Shown in pieces: positions 22,576-29,864 of a stretch of 30,246 nucleotides of DNA (its first letter is position 1; each line of letters begins with the position of its first letter). The translations under genes were made by a program, and so were the position numbers. The stretch covers positions 1 to 30,246 of the forward strand of contig CAMMCS010000002.1 in the NCBI GenBank assembly GCA_946494635.1, in the 5' to 3' direction. Origin of the DNA: an uncultured Oscillibacter sp. Lineage in GTDB: Bacteria > Bacillota > Clostridia > Oscillospirales > Oscillospiraceae. The notes under the pieces are model-generated. The model was not told the origin of the DNA, did not search any database, and saw only the letters and a list, made by a program, of their open reading frames with translations.

Positions 22576-24459
22576 TTATTTCATCAGCTCGCACACCAGG
22601 TCGGTGTAGCCGGAGGGATCCTCCAGGGGCAGGCCCGCGATCAGCAGGGCCTGGTCGTACAGCAGGGTGGCGTACTTCCTGGCCTTCTCCGGGTCCGCCG
22701 TCACGGCGGCCTCCAGGGCCTGGAAGGCCGGGTGATCCACATTCAGCTCCAGGATCCGCTCGGCGCGGATGGCGCTGTCTGGCTGGACCGCCTGGAAGTA
22801 CTTCTCCATCTCGAAGCTGAGGCCCTCTCCGGCGGTAAGGCACACGGGATGGGACTTCAGGCGGGTGCTGGCCTTGACCTCCTTCACCTGGTCTCCCAGG
22901 GCCTCCTTTACAAAGTCAAAGGCGGCCTTGTGGGCGTCGGCGGCCTCCTCGGCCTTCTTCTCGGCGCCATCCTCGATCTCCTGGTCCAGGACGGAGCGGA
23001 ACTCCTTGTCCTGGTAGGTGTGGAGGATCTGGGCGCAGAACTCGTCCACCTCCTCGGTGAAGTAGAGGATCTCCGTGCCGGACTCCCGCAGGCCCTCGGT
23101 CTGGGGCAGCCTGTCGATCTTCTCCAGGCTCTCGCCGGCGGCGTAGTAGATGAACTTCTGGTCCCCCTTCATCCGGGAGACGTACTCCGCCAGGGTGACG
23201 GGCTTCTTCTCTGTGGAGGAGTAGAACAGCAGCAGGTCTTGGAGCAGATCCTTGTGGGCGCCGTACTCTCCCACCACGCCGTATTTCAGCTGGCGGCCGA
23301 AGTTCTTCCAGAATGTCTCATAGCCCTCCCGGTCGTCCTTCAGCATCTTGGCGAGCTCGCTCTTGATCTTCTTCTCCAGGTTGGCGGCGATGACCTTCAG
23401 CTGCCGGTCGTGCTGCAGCAGCTCCCGGGAGATGTTCAGGCTCAGGTCGGGGGAGTCCACCACGCCCCGGACGAACCGGAAGTGCTCCGGCAGCAGGTCG
23501 GCGCACTTGTCCATGATGAGCACGCCGTTGGAGTACAGCTGCAATCCCTTCTCATACTCCTTGGTGTAGTAGTCGAAGGGGGTGGCGCCGGGGATGAACA
23601 GCAGCGCCTTGTAGGTGACGGCGCCCTCGGCGGACACGGCGATGACCTTCTGGGGGTCGGCGTAGTCGTGGAACTTGTCCCGGTAGAACTTGTTGTACTC
23701 CTCCGGCTTCACGCTGGACTTGCGGCGCTGCCAGATGGGCACCATGGAGTTCAGCGTCTCCTCTTCCTGATACGTCTCATACTCCGGCTTGTCGTCGGGG
23801 CTGCCCTCCTTCCGGCGGGTCTTGGAGACCTCCATCCGGATGGGGAAGCGGATGTAGTCAGAGTACTTCCGCACCAGCTCCTGGAGCCGCCAGGACTCCA
23901 GGAACTCGCTGTACTTCTCGTCGTCGGTGTCCGGCTTGATGTGCATGATGATGTCCGTGCCCACACTGTCACGCTCACACGCGGTGATGGTGTAGCCGTC
24001 GGCCCCGGAGGACTGCCACATCCAGGCGGTGTCGGCGCCGTACTTCTTCGTCACCACGGTGATGTGGTCCGCCACCATGAAGGCGGAGTAGAAGCCCACG
24101 CCGAACTGGCCGATGACGTCGGTGTCCTTGGCGTCGTCCCCCACCTCCTGCTTGAACTTGTAGGAGCCGGAGGAGGCGATGACGCCCAGGTTGTTCTCCA
24201 GGTCCTCCTTGTCCATGCCGATGCCGTTGTCGCTGACGGTGAGGGTCCGGTGCTCCTTGTCCACCTTGATCTCGATCTTGAAGTCCTTGCGGCTCATGCC
24301 CACGGCGTCGTCCGTCAGGGCCTGGTAGCACAGCTTGTCGCAGGCGTCGCTGGCGTTGGAGATGATCTCCCGCAGGAAGATCTCCTTATGGGTGTAGATG
24401 GAGTTGATCATCAGGTCCAGCAGCCGCTTGGACTCCGCCTTGAATTGCTTCTTTGCCAT
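22576..24459 (-). CDS. htpG: Chaperone HtpG (Hsp90 family)
   Basis: Cytoplasmic ATP-dependent chaperone, 627 residues, full length. GHKL ATPase features: LREIISNASDACDKL (E31, N35, D38), DNGIGM (77-82) and GQFGVGFYSAF (117-127). The middle domain includes SLNISRELLQHDRQLKVIAANLEKK with the catalytic Arg loop, and a C-terminal dimerisation domain follows. The ATG at 24459 is chosen (MAKKQFKAESKRLL is the standard N-terminus; AAAGGA about 11 nt upstream). An ATG four codons earlier directly abuts the ribosome site. No CIRCE or CtsR box is visible in the promoter region, so heat control by HrcA or CtsR is not supported. Confidence 0.97.
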   Translation of the reverse strand: MAKKQFKAESKRLLDLMINSIYTHKEIFLREIISNASDACDKLCYQALTDDAVGMSRKDFKIEIKVDKEHRTLTVSDNGIGMDKEDLENNLGVIASSGSYKFKQEVGDDAKDTDVIGQFGVGFYSAFMVADHITVVTKKYGADTAWMWQSSGADGYTITACERDSVGTDIIMHIKPDTDDEKYSEFLESWRLQELVRKYSDYIRFPIRMEVSKTRRKEGSPDDKPEYETYQEEETLNSMVPIWQRRKSSVKPEEYNKFYRDKFHDYADPQKVIAVSAEGAVTYKALLFIPGATPFDYYTKEYEKGLQLYSNGVLIMDKCADLLPEHFRFVRGVVDSPDLSLNISRELLQHDRQLKVIAANLEKKIKSELAKMLKDDREGYETFWKNFGRQLKYGVVGEYGAHKDLLQDLLLFYSSTEKKPVTLAEYVSRMKGDQKFIYYAAGESLEKIDRLPQTEGLRESGTEILYFTEEVDEFCAQILHTYQDKEFRSVLDQEIEDGAEKKAEEAADAHKAAFDFVKEALGDQVKEVKASTRLKSHPVCLTAGEGLSFEMEKYFQAVQPDSAIRAERILELNVDHPAFQALEAAVTADPEKARKYATLLYDQALLIAGLPLEDPSGYTDLVCELMK

Positions 24460-24499
24460 GGAAAAGCACATCCTTTGTTTGGTGATTTATTACAAACCG

Positions 24500-24528
24500 A
24501 GTATAGCACCCTGAACAAAACAAATAAA
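24500..24528 (-). promoter_or_regulatory. Predicted htpG promoter
   Basis: Extended -10 TGC-TATACT (24500-24508). A weak -35 TTTATT (24523-24528) is 17 nt away. AT-rich upstream sequence. Confidence 0.6.
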
Positions 24529-24559
24529 TGACCAATTTGTAAATTTGCAGACAAACCGG

Positions 24560-24588
24560 TTGTTTCAAGGGCCATTTGCGAGTAAAAT
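24560..24588 (+). promoter_or_regulatory. Predicted promoter of the membrane/zinc-ribbon gene
   Basis: -35 TTGTTT (24560-24565), 17-nt spacer, -10 TAAAAT (24583-24588). Divergent from htpG. Confidence 0.65.
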
Positions 24589-24644
24589 GAGGGAGAAATC
24601 AGGCCGTGCGGTGCATCGCCGCCGGAAAAGGGGAAATTGATTCA

Positions 24645-25070
24645 ATGTACAAGATCAGAAACGCGTTGGCCCGGTTCATGTACGGCCGCAACGGCGTGGA
24701 TCAGCTGAATGTGGCACTGCTGTGGGGCTACCTGCTCCTGTGGATTCCCCAGATGATCCTGGCGATGACGGTGGGATCCGTCATCCTGGACCTGCTGCTG
24801 GATCTGGTGCGCCTTGCCATGGTGATAGCGCTGTTCTTCCGCATTTTCTCCAGGAATCTGGACCGCCGCAGGGCGGAGAACCAGTGGTTTGTCAACGGGT
24901 GGTGGCGGATGCGCAGCCGCTTCCACGGCGCCCGGGAGCGCTATGCGGACAAGGCCCACAAATACTTCACCTGCAAAAACTGCAAGACCATCTGCCGGGT
25001 GCCGGTGGGCAAGGGGAAAATCATCATCACCTGCCCCAAGTGCGGCGCCCAGATCCAGGCCAAAACGTGA
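24645..25070 (+). CDS. Small membrane protein with C-terminal zinc ribbon
   Basis: 141 residues. Two hydrophobic segments (about 22-41 and 43-66) are followed by a very basic stretch (RIFSRNLDRRRAENQW, RMRSRFHGARERYADK) and a four-Cys zinc ribbon, CKNC (110-113) and CPKC (130-133), separated by a short beta hairpin. The domain order suggests a membrane-tethered cytosolic zinc ribbon, possibly binding nucleic acid or a protein. Similar short proteins are common and uncharacterised in Clostridia. The ATG at 24645 has AAAAGGGGAAA upstream; earlier in-frame codons lie in the leader. Probably cotranscribed with the acetyltransferase 12 nt downstream. Confidence 0.75.
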   Translation: MYKIRNALARFMYGRNGVDQLNVALLWGYLLLWIPQMILAMTVGSVILDLLLDLVRLAMVIALFFRIFSRNLDRRRAENQWFVNGWWRMRSRFHGARERYADKAHKYFTCKNCKTICRVPVGKGKIIITCPKCGAQIQAKT

Positions 25071-25082
25071 GGGGCCGGCACA

Positions 25083-25655
25083 ATGGGACTTCGATTTGCC
25101 GCGGAGGCGGACAGCGCCGCCCTGCTGGGGATCTATGGGCAGTATCTGGATACGCCGGTCACCTTTGAGTACGTCCTGCCCACAGAGGCGGAGTTTGCCG
25201 CCAGGATCCGGGATATTGGCGGCACCTATCCCTACCTGGTATGGGAGGATGGCCGCATCCTGGGCTACGCCTACGCCCATCGCCGGGCGGAGCGGCCGGC
25301 ATACCAGTGGAACGCGGAGCTGTCCGTCTATCTGGACCGGGATTGCCTGGGCCGGGGGCTGGGCAGCCGGCTGTATGGCGCACTGGAGGAGCTTCTGGGG
25401 CTCCAGGGCATCCGCACCGTCTGCGGCTGCGTCACCGTGCCCAACGAGAGGAGCGAGCGCCTGCATGAGGCGCAGGGCTTTCGCCGCTGCGGCGTGTGGA
25501 AGGACGCCGGCTACAAGTGCGGGGCCTGGCATGACGTGGCCTGGTTTGAAAAGGAGATCGCCCCCCACGGCCGGGAGCCGGCGCCCCTTCGGCCCATCGG
25601 GGCCATTCCGCCGGAGCGGGCGGCGGAGATCCTGCGGCGATATGGGGCGCAGTAG
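25083..25655 (+). CDS. GNAT N-acetyltransferase, phosphinothricin acetyltransferase-like
   Basis: 190 residues. Residues 1-165 resemble the Pat/Bar/YwnH group, which acetylates phosphinothricin or methionine sulfoximine: TFEYVLPTEAEFAARI, ILGYAYAHRRAERPAYQWNAELSVYL, and the acetyl-CoA loop CLGRGLGSRLY, followed by VPNERSERLHEAQGF and YKCGAWHDVAWFEK. The C-terminal 25 residues (PIGAIPPERAAEILRRYG) are extra. GAGGGG ribosome site 8 nt before the ATG. In unselected gut bacteria this family may act on small amines or amino-acid analogues. Actual substrate unknown. Confidence 0.85.
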   Translation: MGLRFAAEADSAALLGIYGQYLDTPVTFEYVLPTEAEFAARIRDIGGTYPYLVWEDGRILGYAYAHRRAERPAYQWNAELSVYLDRDCLGRGLGSRLYGALEELLGLQGIRTVCGCVTVPNERSERLHEAQGFRRCGVWKDAGYKCGAWHDVAWFEKEIAPHGREPAPLRPIGAIPPERAAEILRRYGAQ

Positions 25656-25664
25656 AAGAGCGGA

Positions 25665-25696
25665 AAACGCGCGGAGCCATCTGGCTCCGCGCGTTT
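25665..25696. terminator. Bidirectional rho-independent terminator
   Basis: 14-bp perfect stem AAACGCGCGGAGCC (25665-25678) / 25683-25696, loop ATCT. The minus strand ends in GCGTTTTCC, and the plus strand in GCGTTTGCTT. Shared by the convergent acetyltransferase and ilvE genes. Confidence 0.85.
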
Positions 25697-25713
25697 GCTT
25701 CGGGCGGGGGAGA

Positions 25714-26790
25714 TCAGCCCTTGCACACCGGGACGATCCAGCCCTTGGTGTCAGGCAGCTTGCCCCACTGGATGCCGGTGAGGGTGTCGTACAGCTTCTG
25801 GGTCAGCTCGCCGATCTTGCCGCCGCTGATGAAGACCTTGTCGCCCTTCCAGTCCAGCTCCTTGACCGGGGAGACCACGGCGGCAGTGCCGGTGCCGAAC
25901 ACCTCTTCCAGCCGGCCGTCATGGCCTGCCTGCATAATGTCGGCAATGGCCACATGCTCCTCGCAGACCTCATAGCCCCAGTCCTTCAGCAGCTCGATAA
26001 TGGAGCGGCGGGTAACGCCGGGCAGCACCGTGCCGGTGCAGGGGGCGGTGTAGATCTTGCCGTCGATCTTGAACATGATGTTCATGGAGCCGACCTCTTC
26101 CACGTACTTCTTCTCCACGCCGTCCAGCCACAGCACCTGGGCGAAGCCCTGCTCCTCGGCCATCTCGCCGGCCTTGATGGAGGCGGCATAGTTGCCGCCG
26201 CACTTGGTGAAGCCGGTCAGGCCGGGAGCCGCGCGGATATACTCGTCCTCCACATAGATGCGGACGGGGTTGATGCCCTCGGCGTAATAGGCGCCGGAGG
26301 GGGCCAGGATGATGCAGAACACATAGTTGCGGCTGGCGTGGACGCCCATTCCCACATCAGAGGCGAACACGAAGGGGCGGATATACAGGGAAGCGCCGTC
26401 CGTGTGGGGCACCCAGTCCTTGTCCACCTCTACCAGGGCCTTCACGGCCTGGACAAAATCCTCCACCGGGATCTTGGGGATGCACAGCCGGTCCGCGGAG
26501 TCCTGCATCCGCTGGCCGTTGCACTCGGGGCGGAACAGCTGGATGGTGTTGTCCGCGGTCCGGTAGGCCTTCAGACCCTCAAAAATCTCCTGCGCGTAGT
26601 GGAACACCACGCAGGCGGGATCCAGGGGGAAGGGCTGATAGGGGACGATCCGGGGGTCATGCCAGCCCTTTTCGGGGTTGTAATCCATCACGAACATGTG
26701 GTCGGTGAAGATCTTGCCGAAGCCCAGCTTGGTCTCATCCTGGGGTTTGGCCTTGGGGCTGGTGGTCTTGGTGATTTTGATATCCAGCAT
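25714..26790 (-). CDS. ilvE: Branched-chain amino acid aminotransferase
   Basis: PLP enzyme interconverting Val, Leu and Ile with their 2-oxoacids. 358 residues, the longer BCAT form also seen in Bacillus and eukaryotes. Marks: FHYAQEIFEGLKAYR, LYIRPFVFASD, the PLP lysine K196 in FTKCGGNYAAS, VLWLDGVEKKYVEEVGSMN and GTGTAAVVSPV. The ATG at 26790 has AAAGGAG at 7-8 nt, and the family N-terminus fits. The upstream open frame (to about 27087) covers the T-box leader and is not coding. Its expression is probably controlled by that leader. The gene lies 440 nt downstream of a 2-oxoacid:ferredoxin oxidoreductase operon on the same strand. Confidence 0.96.
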   Translation of the reverse strand: MLDIKITKTTSPKAKPQDETKLGFGKIFTDHMFVMDYNPEKGWHDPRIVPYQPFPLDPACVVFHYAQEIFEGLKAYRTADNTIQLFRPECNGQRMQDSADRLCIPKIPVEDFVQAVKALVEVDKDWVPHTDGASLYIRPFVFASDVGMGVHASRNYVFCIILAPSGAYYAEGINPVRIYVEDEYIRAAPGLTGFTKCGGNYAASIKAGEMAEEQGFAQVLWLDGVEKKYVEEVGSMNIMFKIDGKIYTAPCTGTVLPGVTRRSIIELLKDWGYEVCEEHVAIADIMQAGHDGRLEEVFGTGTAAVVSPVKELDWKGDKVFISGGKIGELTQKLYDTLTGIQWGKLPDTKGWIVPVCKG

Positions 26791-26821
26791 ATGACGCGCT
26801 CCTTTACCAAAGTTTGAAGTT

Positions 26822-27112
26822 TTGAAAATGAAAAAGACCTCCGCGCACTCCTGCCCGGCAGGAGAGGCGAAAGTCAAACTTCCGTGGTACCACTCTCGTT
26901 GCCGCCGAAACGGCGGCCACTCGACTGCCCCGATAACGGGGGGCTTTCCGGTGAGGCGTACTGGGGAAGGCACCTGTTCCGCCCACTGCTCCCGGGTGAC
27001 ACCGGCAAGGCCCTCCCCGCCGCCTCGCACCGTAACGGCGGCTCTCTGCGGGGGAGATGTTCTGGCGGTATGTCCCGTTCCACGCACCTGATTGCATATT
27101 CACATTGATGTT
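26822..27112 (-). promoter_or_regulatory. T-box riboswitch controlling ilvE
   Basis: The minus strand carries the T-box core AGAGTGGTACCACGG (26882-26896; consensus AGGGUGGNACCGCG). Just downstream is an intrinsic terminator built on TCCTGC/GCAGGA and CCTC/GAGG, followed by TCTTTTTC (about 26828-26836). Upstream is Stem I: AGAGAG (27042-27047) and GGTGCGAGG (27023-27031) inside a GCCGCC/GGCGGC stem. A second stem, CCCCCCGTTATCGGGG, lies between. In the likely specifier loop, GTC (complement of 26998-27000) followed by ACCCGGGAG suggests a valine codon; this assignment is tentative. Binding of uncharged tRNA would favour antitermination and ilvE expression. Confidence 0.88.
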
Positions 27113-27119
27113 ATTTCTT

Positions 27120-27148
27120 TTTATACGCTGTTTGGGAGAAAAAGTCAA
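27120..27148 (-). promoter_or_regulatory. Predicted promoter of the ilvE T-box transcript
   Basis: -35 TTGACT (27143-27148), 17-nt spacer, -10 TATAAA (27120-27125). Confidence 0.8.
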
Positions 27149-27186
27149 CTGTTAAAATGCACAGAAACCGCGGGAGAGGGAAAAAA

Positions 27187-27215
27187 CGGGCCGGCGGGAG
27201 CTGCCCGCCGGCCCG
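27187..27215 (-). terminator. Terminator of the oxidoreductase operon
   Basis: 12-bp perfect stem CGGGCCGGCGGG/CCCGCCGGCCCG with a 5-nt loop. On the minus strand it is followed directly by TTTTTT (27181-27186). It lies 14 nt past the gamma-subunit stop. Confidence 0.92.
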
Positions 27216-27228
27216 GCCGGAGATCTGT

Positions 27229-27765
27229 TTAGGAAATGCAGGCCATGCCGCGGCGGAAGGCCTCGATGTTCAGGGGGATGAACTTGGCCTTGGGACCCGC
27301 GAACATCTCCTGGATCATTGCCTCGATGGTTTCCGGCTTCAGGATTTTGGTGCCGGCCACATAGGCGCCCAGCATCACCATGTTGCCGACCTTGGGGTTG
27401 CCGACCTCCTCGGCGATTCTGGCGCAGGGGATGTAATAGGCCGTCAGATCCTGGCGGGAGACCTTGTCCGTCACCACGTCGGAGTTGACGAAGACCATGC
27501 CGCCGGGCAGGACGCCGGCCTCGAATTTGACAAGAGACGGCTCATTCAGAGCGATCAGCTCCGTGGAGCGGGCAAATACCGGAGAGCCCACGGGCTTGTC
27601 GGAGAGCACTACGGAGCAGTTGGCGGTGCCGCCACGCATCTCAGGGCCATAGGAAGGCGCCCATGTGACATTCAGCCCCTCAGCCATGCCGGCCTCCGCC
27701 AGGTTCTTGCCGATGGCCAGGCCGCCCTGGCCGCCGAATCCGGAAATGATGATCTGCTTTTTCAT
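27229..27765 (-). CDS. 2-oxoacid:ferredoxin oxidoreductase, gamma subunit
   Basis: 178 residues, gamma-type subunit of a four-subunit 2-oxoacid:ferredoxin oxidoreductase (VOR/KOR class). MKKQIIISGFGGQGG (GxGGQG at 9-15) is the family opening. SYGPEMRGGTANCSVVLSD and LALNEPSL-like blocks follow, and GNPKVGNMVMLGAYV lies in the second half. The start is the ATG at 27765, joined to the beta stop as TGAGATG. Last gene of the operon. Whether the complex prefers branched-chain 2-oxoacids or 2-oxoglutarate cannot be settled from the sequence; adjacency to ilvE favours branched-chain (inference). Confidence 0.93.
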   Translation of the reverse strand: MKKQIIISGFGGQGGLAIGKNLAEAGMAEGLNVTWAPSYGPEMRGGTANCSVVLSDKPVGSPVFARSTELIALNEPSLVKFEAGVLPGGMVFVNSDVVTDKVSRQDLTAYYIPCARIAEEVGNPKVGNMVMLGAYVAGTKILKPETIEAMIQEMFAGPKAKFIPLNIEAFRRGMACIS

Positions 27766-27766
27766 C

Positions 27767-28525
27767 TCACTTCACCTCCGCGGACTCCGGCGCCGTCTCC
27801 TTGATGACGCCCAGAGGATAGTAGGGAACCATGTTGTCCTTCAGCCACTGGTTGGCCTTCAGCGGCGTCATGCCCCAGTTGGTGGGGCAGGTGGAGAGCA
27901 CTTCGATAAAGGTGAAGCCCTCACCCGCCATCTGCTTCTGGAAGGCCTTCTTGATGGCCTTCTTGGCCTTGTTGAGGTTGGCCATGTCCGTGACGCACAC
28001 CCGCTCGGCGTAGACGCAGCCATCCAGGGTGGACAGCAGCTCAGCCATGCGGATGGGCATGCCCGCCTGCTCCTTGGTGCGGCCGGACTGGCAGGTAGTG
28101 GCCTTCTGGCCGATCAGGGTGGTGGGGGCCATCTGGCCGCCGGTCATGCCGTAAATGGCGTTGTTGATGAAGATGGTGGTGAACTTCTCACCCCGCATAG
28201 CGGCATGGACGATCTCCGCCGCGCCGATGGAGGCCAGGTCGCCGTCGCCCTGATAGGTGAACACCGCCTGGTTGGGGTGGGTGCGCTTGATGCCGGTGGC
28301 CACGGCCGGGGCACGGCCGTGAGCAGCCTCCTGCATGTCGCAGCTGAAGTAGTTGTAAGCGAATACAGAGCAGCCCACGGGGCAGACGCCGATGGCGTCA
28401 TCCAGCAGGCCCAGCTCCACCAGGGACTCCGCCACCAGCTTGTGGATGATGCCGTGGTGGCAGCCGGGGCAATAGTGCAGCTCCGCGTCTGTCAGGCCGC
28501 GGGATTTCTCATATACGATTGCCAT
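27767..28525 (-). CDS. 2-oxoacid:ferredoxin oxidoreductase, beta subunit (TPP-binding)
   Basis: 252 residues. Carries the thiamine pyrophosphate site: YQGDGDLASIG (GDGD at 93-96) and NNAIYGMTGGQ (121-131) form the GDG-NN motif. CPGCHHG at 19-25, plus other Cys (C48, C52), resemble the iron-sulfur ligands of this subunit in the family. It catalyses decarboxylation of the 2-oxoacid and transfer of the acyl group to CoA together with alpha. The ATG at 28525 is one base from the alpha stop (TGACATG), so translation is coupled. Confidence 0.94.
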   Translation of the reverse strand: MAIVYEKSRGLTDAELHYCPGCHHGIIHKLVAESLVELGLLDDAIGVCPVGCSVFAYNYFSCDMQEAAHGRAPAVATGIKRTHPNQAVFTYQGDGDLASIGAAEIVHAAMRGEKFTTIFINNAIYGMTGGQMAPTTLIGQKATTCQSGRTKEQAGMPIRMAELLSTLDGCVYAERVCVTDMANLNKAKKAIKKAFQKQMAGEGFTFIEVLSTCPTNWGMTPLKANQWLKDNMVPYYPLGVIKETAPESAEVK

Positions 28526-28526
28526 G

Positions 28527-29597
28527 TCACGCGCCCTCCTTCAAAGCCGCCTTGGCGGCATCCACGATTTCCTCTGCGGTGGGCATCACGCCGCCGGCGT
28601 GGCCCAGATAGCGGATGGGCTTTCTGCCCTCCACAGACAGCCGCACATCGTCCATCATCTGTCCGCAGGAGCTCATCTCCACGTCCAGGAAGGCCTTCAC
28701 ATGACCGGCCTTGGACAGCTTGCGCAGCGCGTCCTCCGGGAAAGGCCACAGGGTGATGGGACGGAACAGGCCCACCTTCAGCCCCTCTTCCCGGAGCATC
28801 TCGATGGCGGTCAGGGCGATCCGGGCGGGGGTGCCGTAGGCGGTGATGACCACCTCGGCGTCCTCACAGGAGATCTCCTCCCAACGGACCTCGTTTTTCT
28901 CCATCAGGGCATATTTTTCCCACAGGTGCTCGTTGTGGCGGTCGCACTCCTCCGGATCCATGTACAGGGAGTTGATAACATTGTGGTGATCCCGTCCCTT
29001 GCGGCCGGTGGTGGCCCAATCCTTGGGCGGCAGATCCCGCTTGGGAACGGGACGCCATTCGATGGGCTCCATCATCTGACCGATCAGGCCGTCCATCACG
29101 ACCATGACGGGGTTGCGGTACTGGTCAGCGATGTCAAAGGCCTCCTGGACAAAGTCCACCGCCTCCTGCACATTGGAGGGGGAGAGGACCACGGTCCGGT
29201 AGTCTCCGTTGCCGCCGCCCCGGGTGGCCTGGTAGTAGTCGCCCTGGCCGGGCTGGATGGTGCCAAGGCCCGGTCCGCCGCGCATGCAGTTCACAATGAC
29301 GCAGGGCAGCTCGGCGCCTGCCATGTAGCTGATGCCCTCCTGCTTGAGGCTGATGCCGGGAGAGGAAGAGGAGGTCATGGCCCGCATGCCGGATCCGGCG
29401 GCGCCGTATACCATGTTGATGGCGGCCACCTCAGATTCAGACTGGACAAACACACCGCCCGCCTTGGGCAGGTGGACGGACATGTACTCCGGCACCTCGC
29501 TCTGGGGCGTGATGGGATAGCCGAAAAAGCAGTTGCAGCCGGCGCGGATGGCCGCTTCGGCAATGGCTTCATTGCCTTTCCAAAGTTCTTTTTCCAC
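28527..29597 (-). CDS. 2-oxoacid:ferredoxin oxidoreductase, alpha subunit (VorB/KorA type)
   Basis: 356 residues. NEAIAEAAIRAGCNCFFGYPITPQSEVPEYM is the alpha-subunit signature (YPITPQSE), with SESEVAAINMVYGAAGSGMRAMTSSSSPG following and a transketolase-like C-terminal domain (VVITAYGTPARIALTAIEMLREEG, RPITLWPFP). The GTG at 29597 is chosen because GGAGG lies 9 nt before it and the protein then begins at the family's usual point. The frame is open further upstream only as an antiphase copy of the ferredoxin gene. Sequence style is that of proteins commonly named VorB. Confidence 0.94.
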   Translation of the reverse strand: MEKELWKGNEAIAEAAIRAGCNCFFGYPITPQSEVPEYMSVHLPKAGGVFVQSESEVAAINMVYGAAGSGMRAMTSSSSPGISLKQEGISYMAGAELPCVIVNCMRGGPGLGTIQPGQGDYYQATRGGGNGDYRTVVLSPSNVQEAVDFVQEAFDIADQYRNPVMVVMDGLIGQMMEPIEWRPVPKRDLPPKDWATTGRKGRDHHNVINSLYMDPEECDRHNEHLWEKYALMEKNEVRWEEISCEDAEVVITAYGTPARIALTAIEMLREEGLKVGLFRPITLWPFPEDALRKLSKAGHVKAFLDVEMSSCGQMMDDVRLSVEGRKPIRYLGHAGGVMPTAEEIVDAAKAALKEGA

Positions 29598-29614
29598 CGT
29601 CGATACCCTCCTTC

Positions 29615-29827
29615 TCAGAATTTTTCCACGGTGATGATGGAATCCGGGCAGATCTTTGCGCAGCTGGCGCAGGCGATGCACTGGGAGATGTCCGTCACAT
29701 GGGCGGGGTGATACCCCTTCCGGTTGATGACGGTCTGATCGATGGCCACGATGTGCTTCGGGCACACGGTGGTACACAATTCACATCCCTTGCACCGGTC
29801 AGAGTTGAAGGTTACTTTTGCTGTCAT
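29615..29827 (-). CDS. 2-oxoacid:ferredoxin oxidoreductase, delta subunit (2[4Fe-4S] ferredoxin)
   Basis: 70 residues with two CxxCxxCxxxCP motifs: CKGCELCTTVCP (C12, 15, 18, 22) and CIACASCAKICP (C50, 53, 56, 60), binding two [4Fe-4S] clusters. It passes electrons from the catalytic subunits to external ferredoxin. The ATG at 29827 has GGAGG upstream, at slightly long spacing. It is followed 17 nt later by the alpha subunit, so it heads the visible catalytic operon, giving the order delta-alpha-beta-gamma. Confidence 0.94.
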   Translation of the reverse strand: MTAKVTFNSDRCKGCELCTTVCPKHIVAIDQTVINRKGYHPAHVTDISQCIACASCAKICPDSIITVEKF

Positions 29828-29864
29828 GTTCTTGTGGCGCCTCCTTTTCCCTGGGGCCGGGGAG

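Noticed and set aside
22543..24531. 662-codon plus-strand open frame opposite htpG
   Set aside because: Antisense shadow of HtpG; repetitive composition, no family features, and no separate ribosome site.
24460..24540. HrcA/CIRCE or CtsR site in front of htpG
   Set aside because: Looked for TTAGCACTC-N9-GAGTGCTAA and GGTCAAA tandem motifs. Neither is present, only a lone GGTCA.
25714..27087. N-terminally extended IlvE of 457 residues
   Set aside because: The extra codons run through the T-box leader and its terminator. The ATG at 26790 has the ribosome site and the family start.
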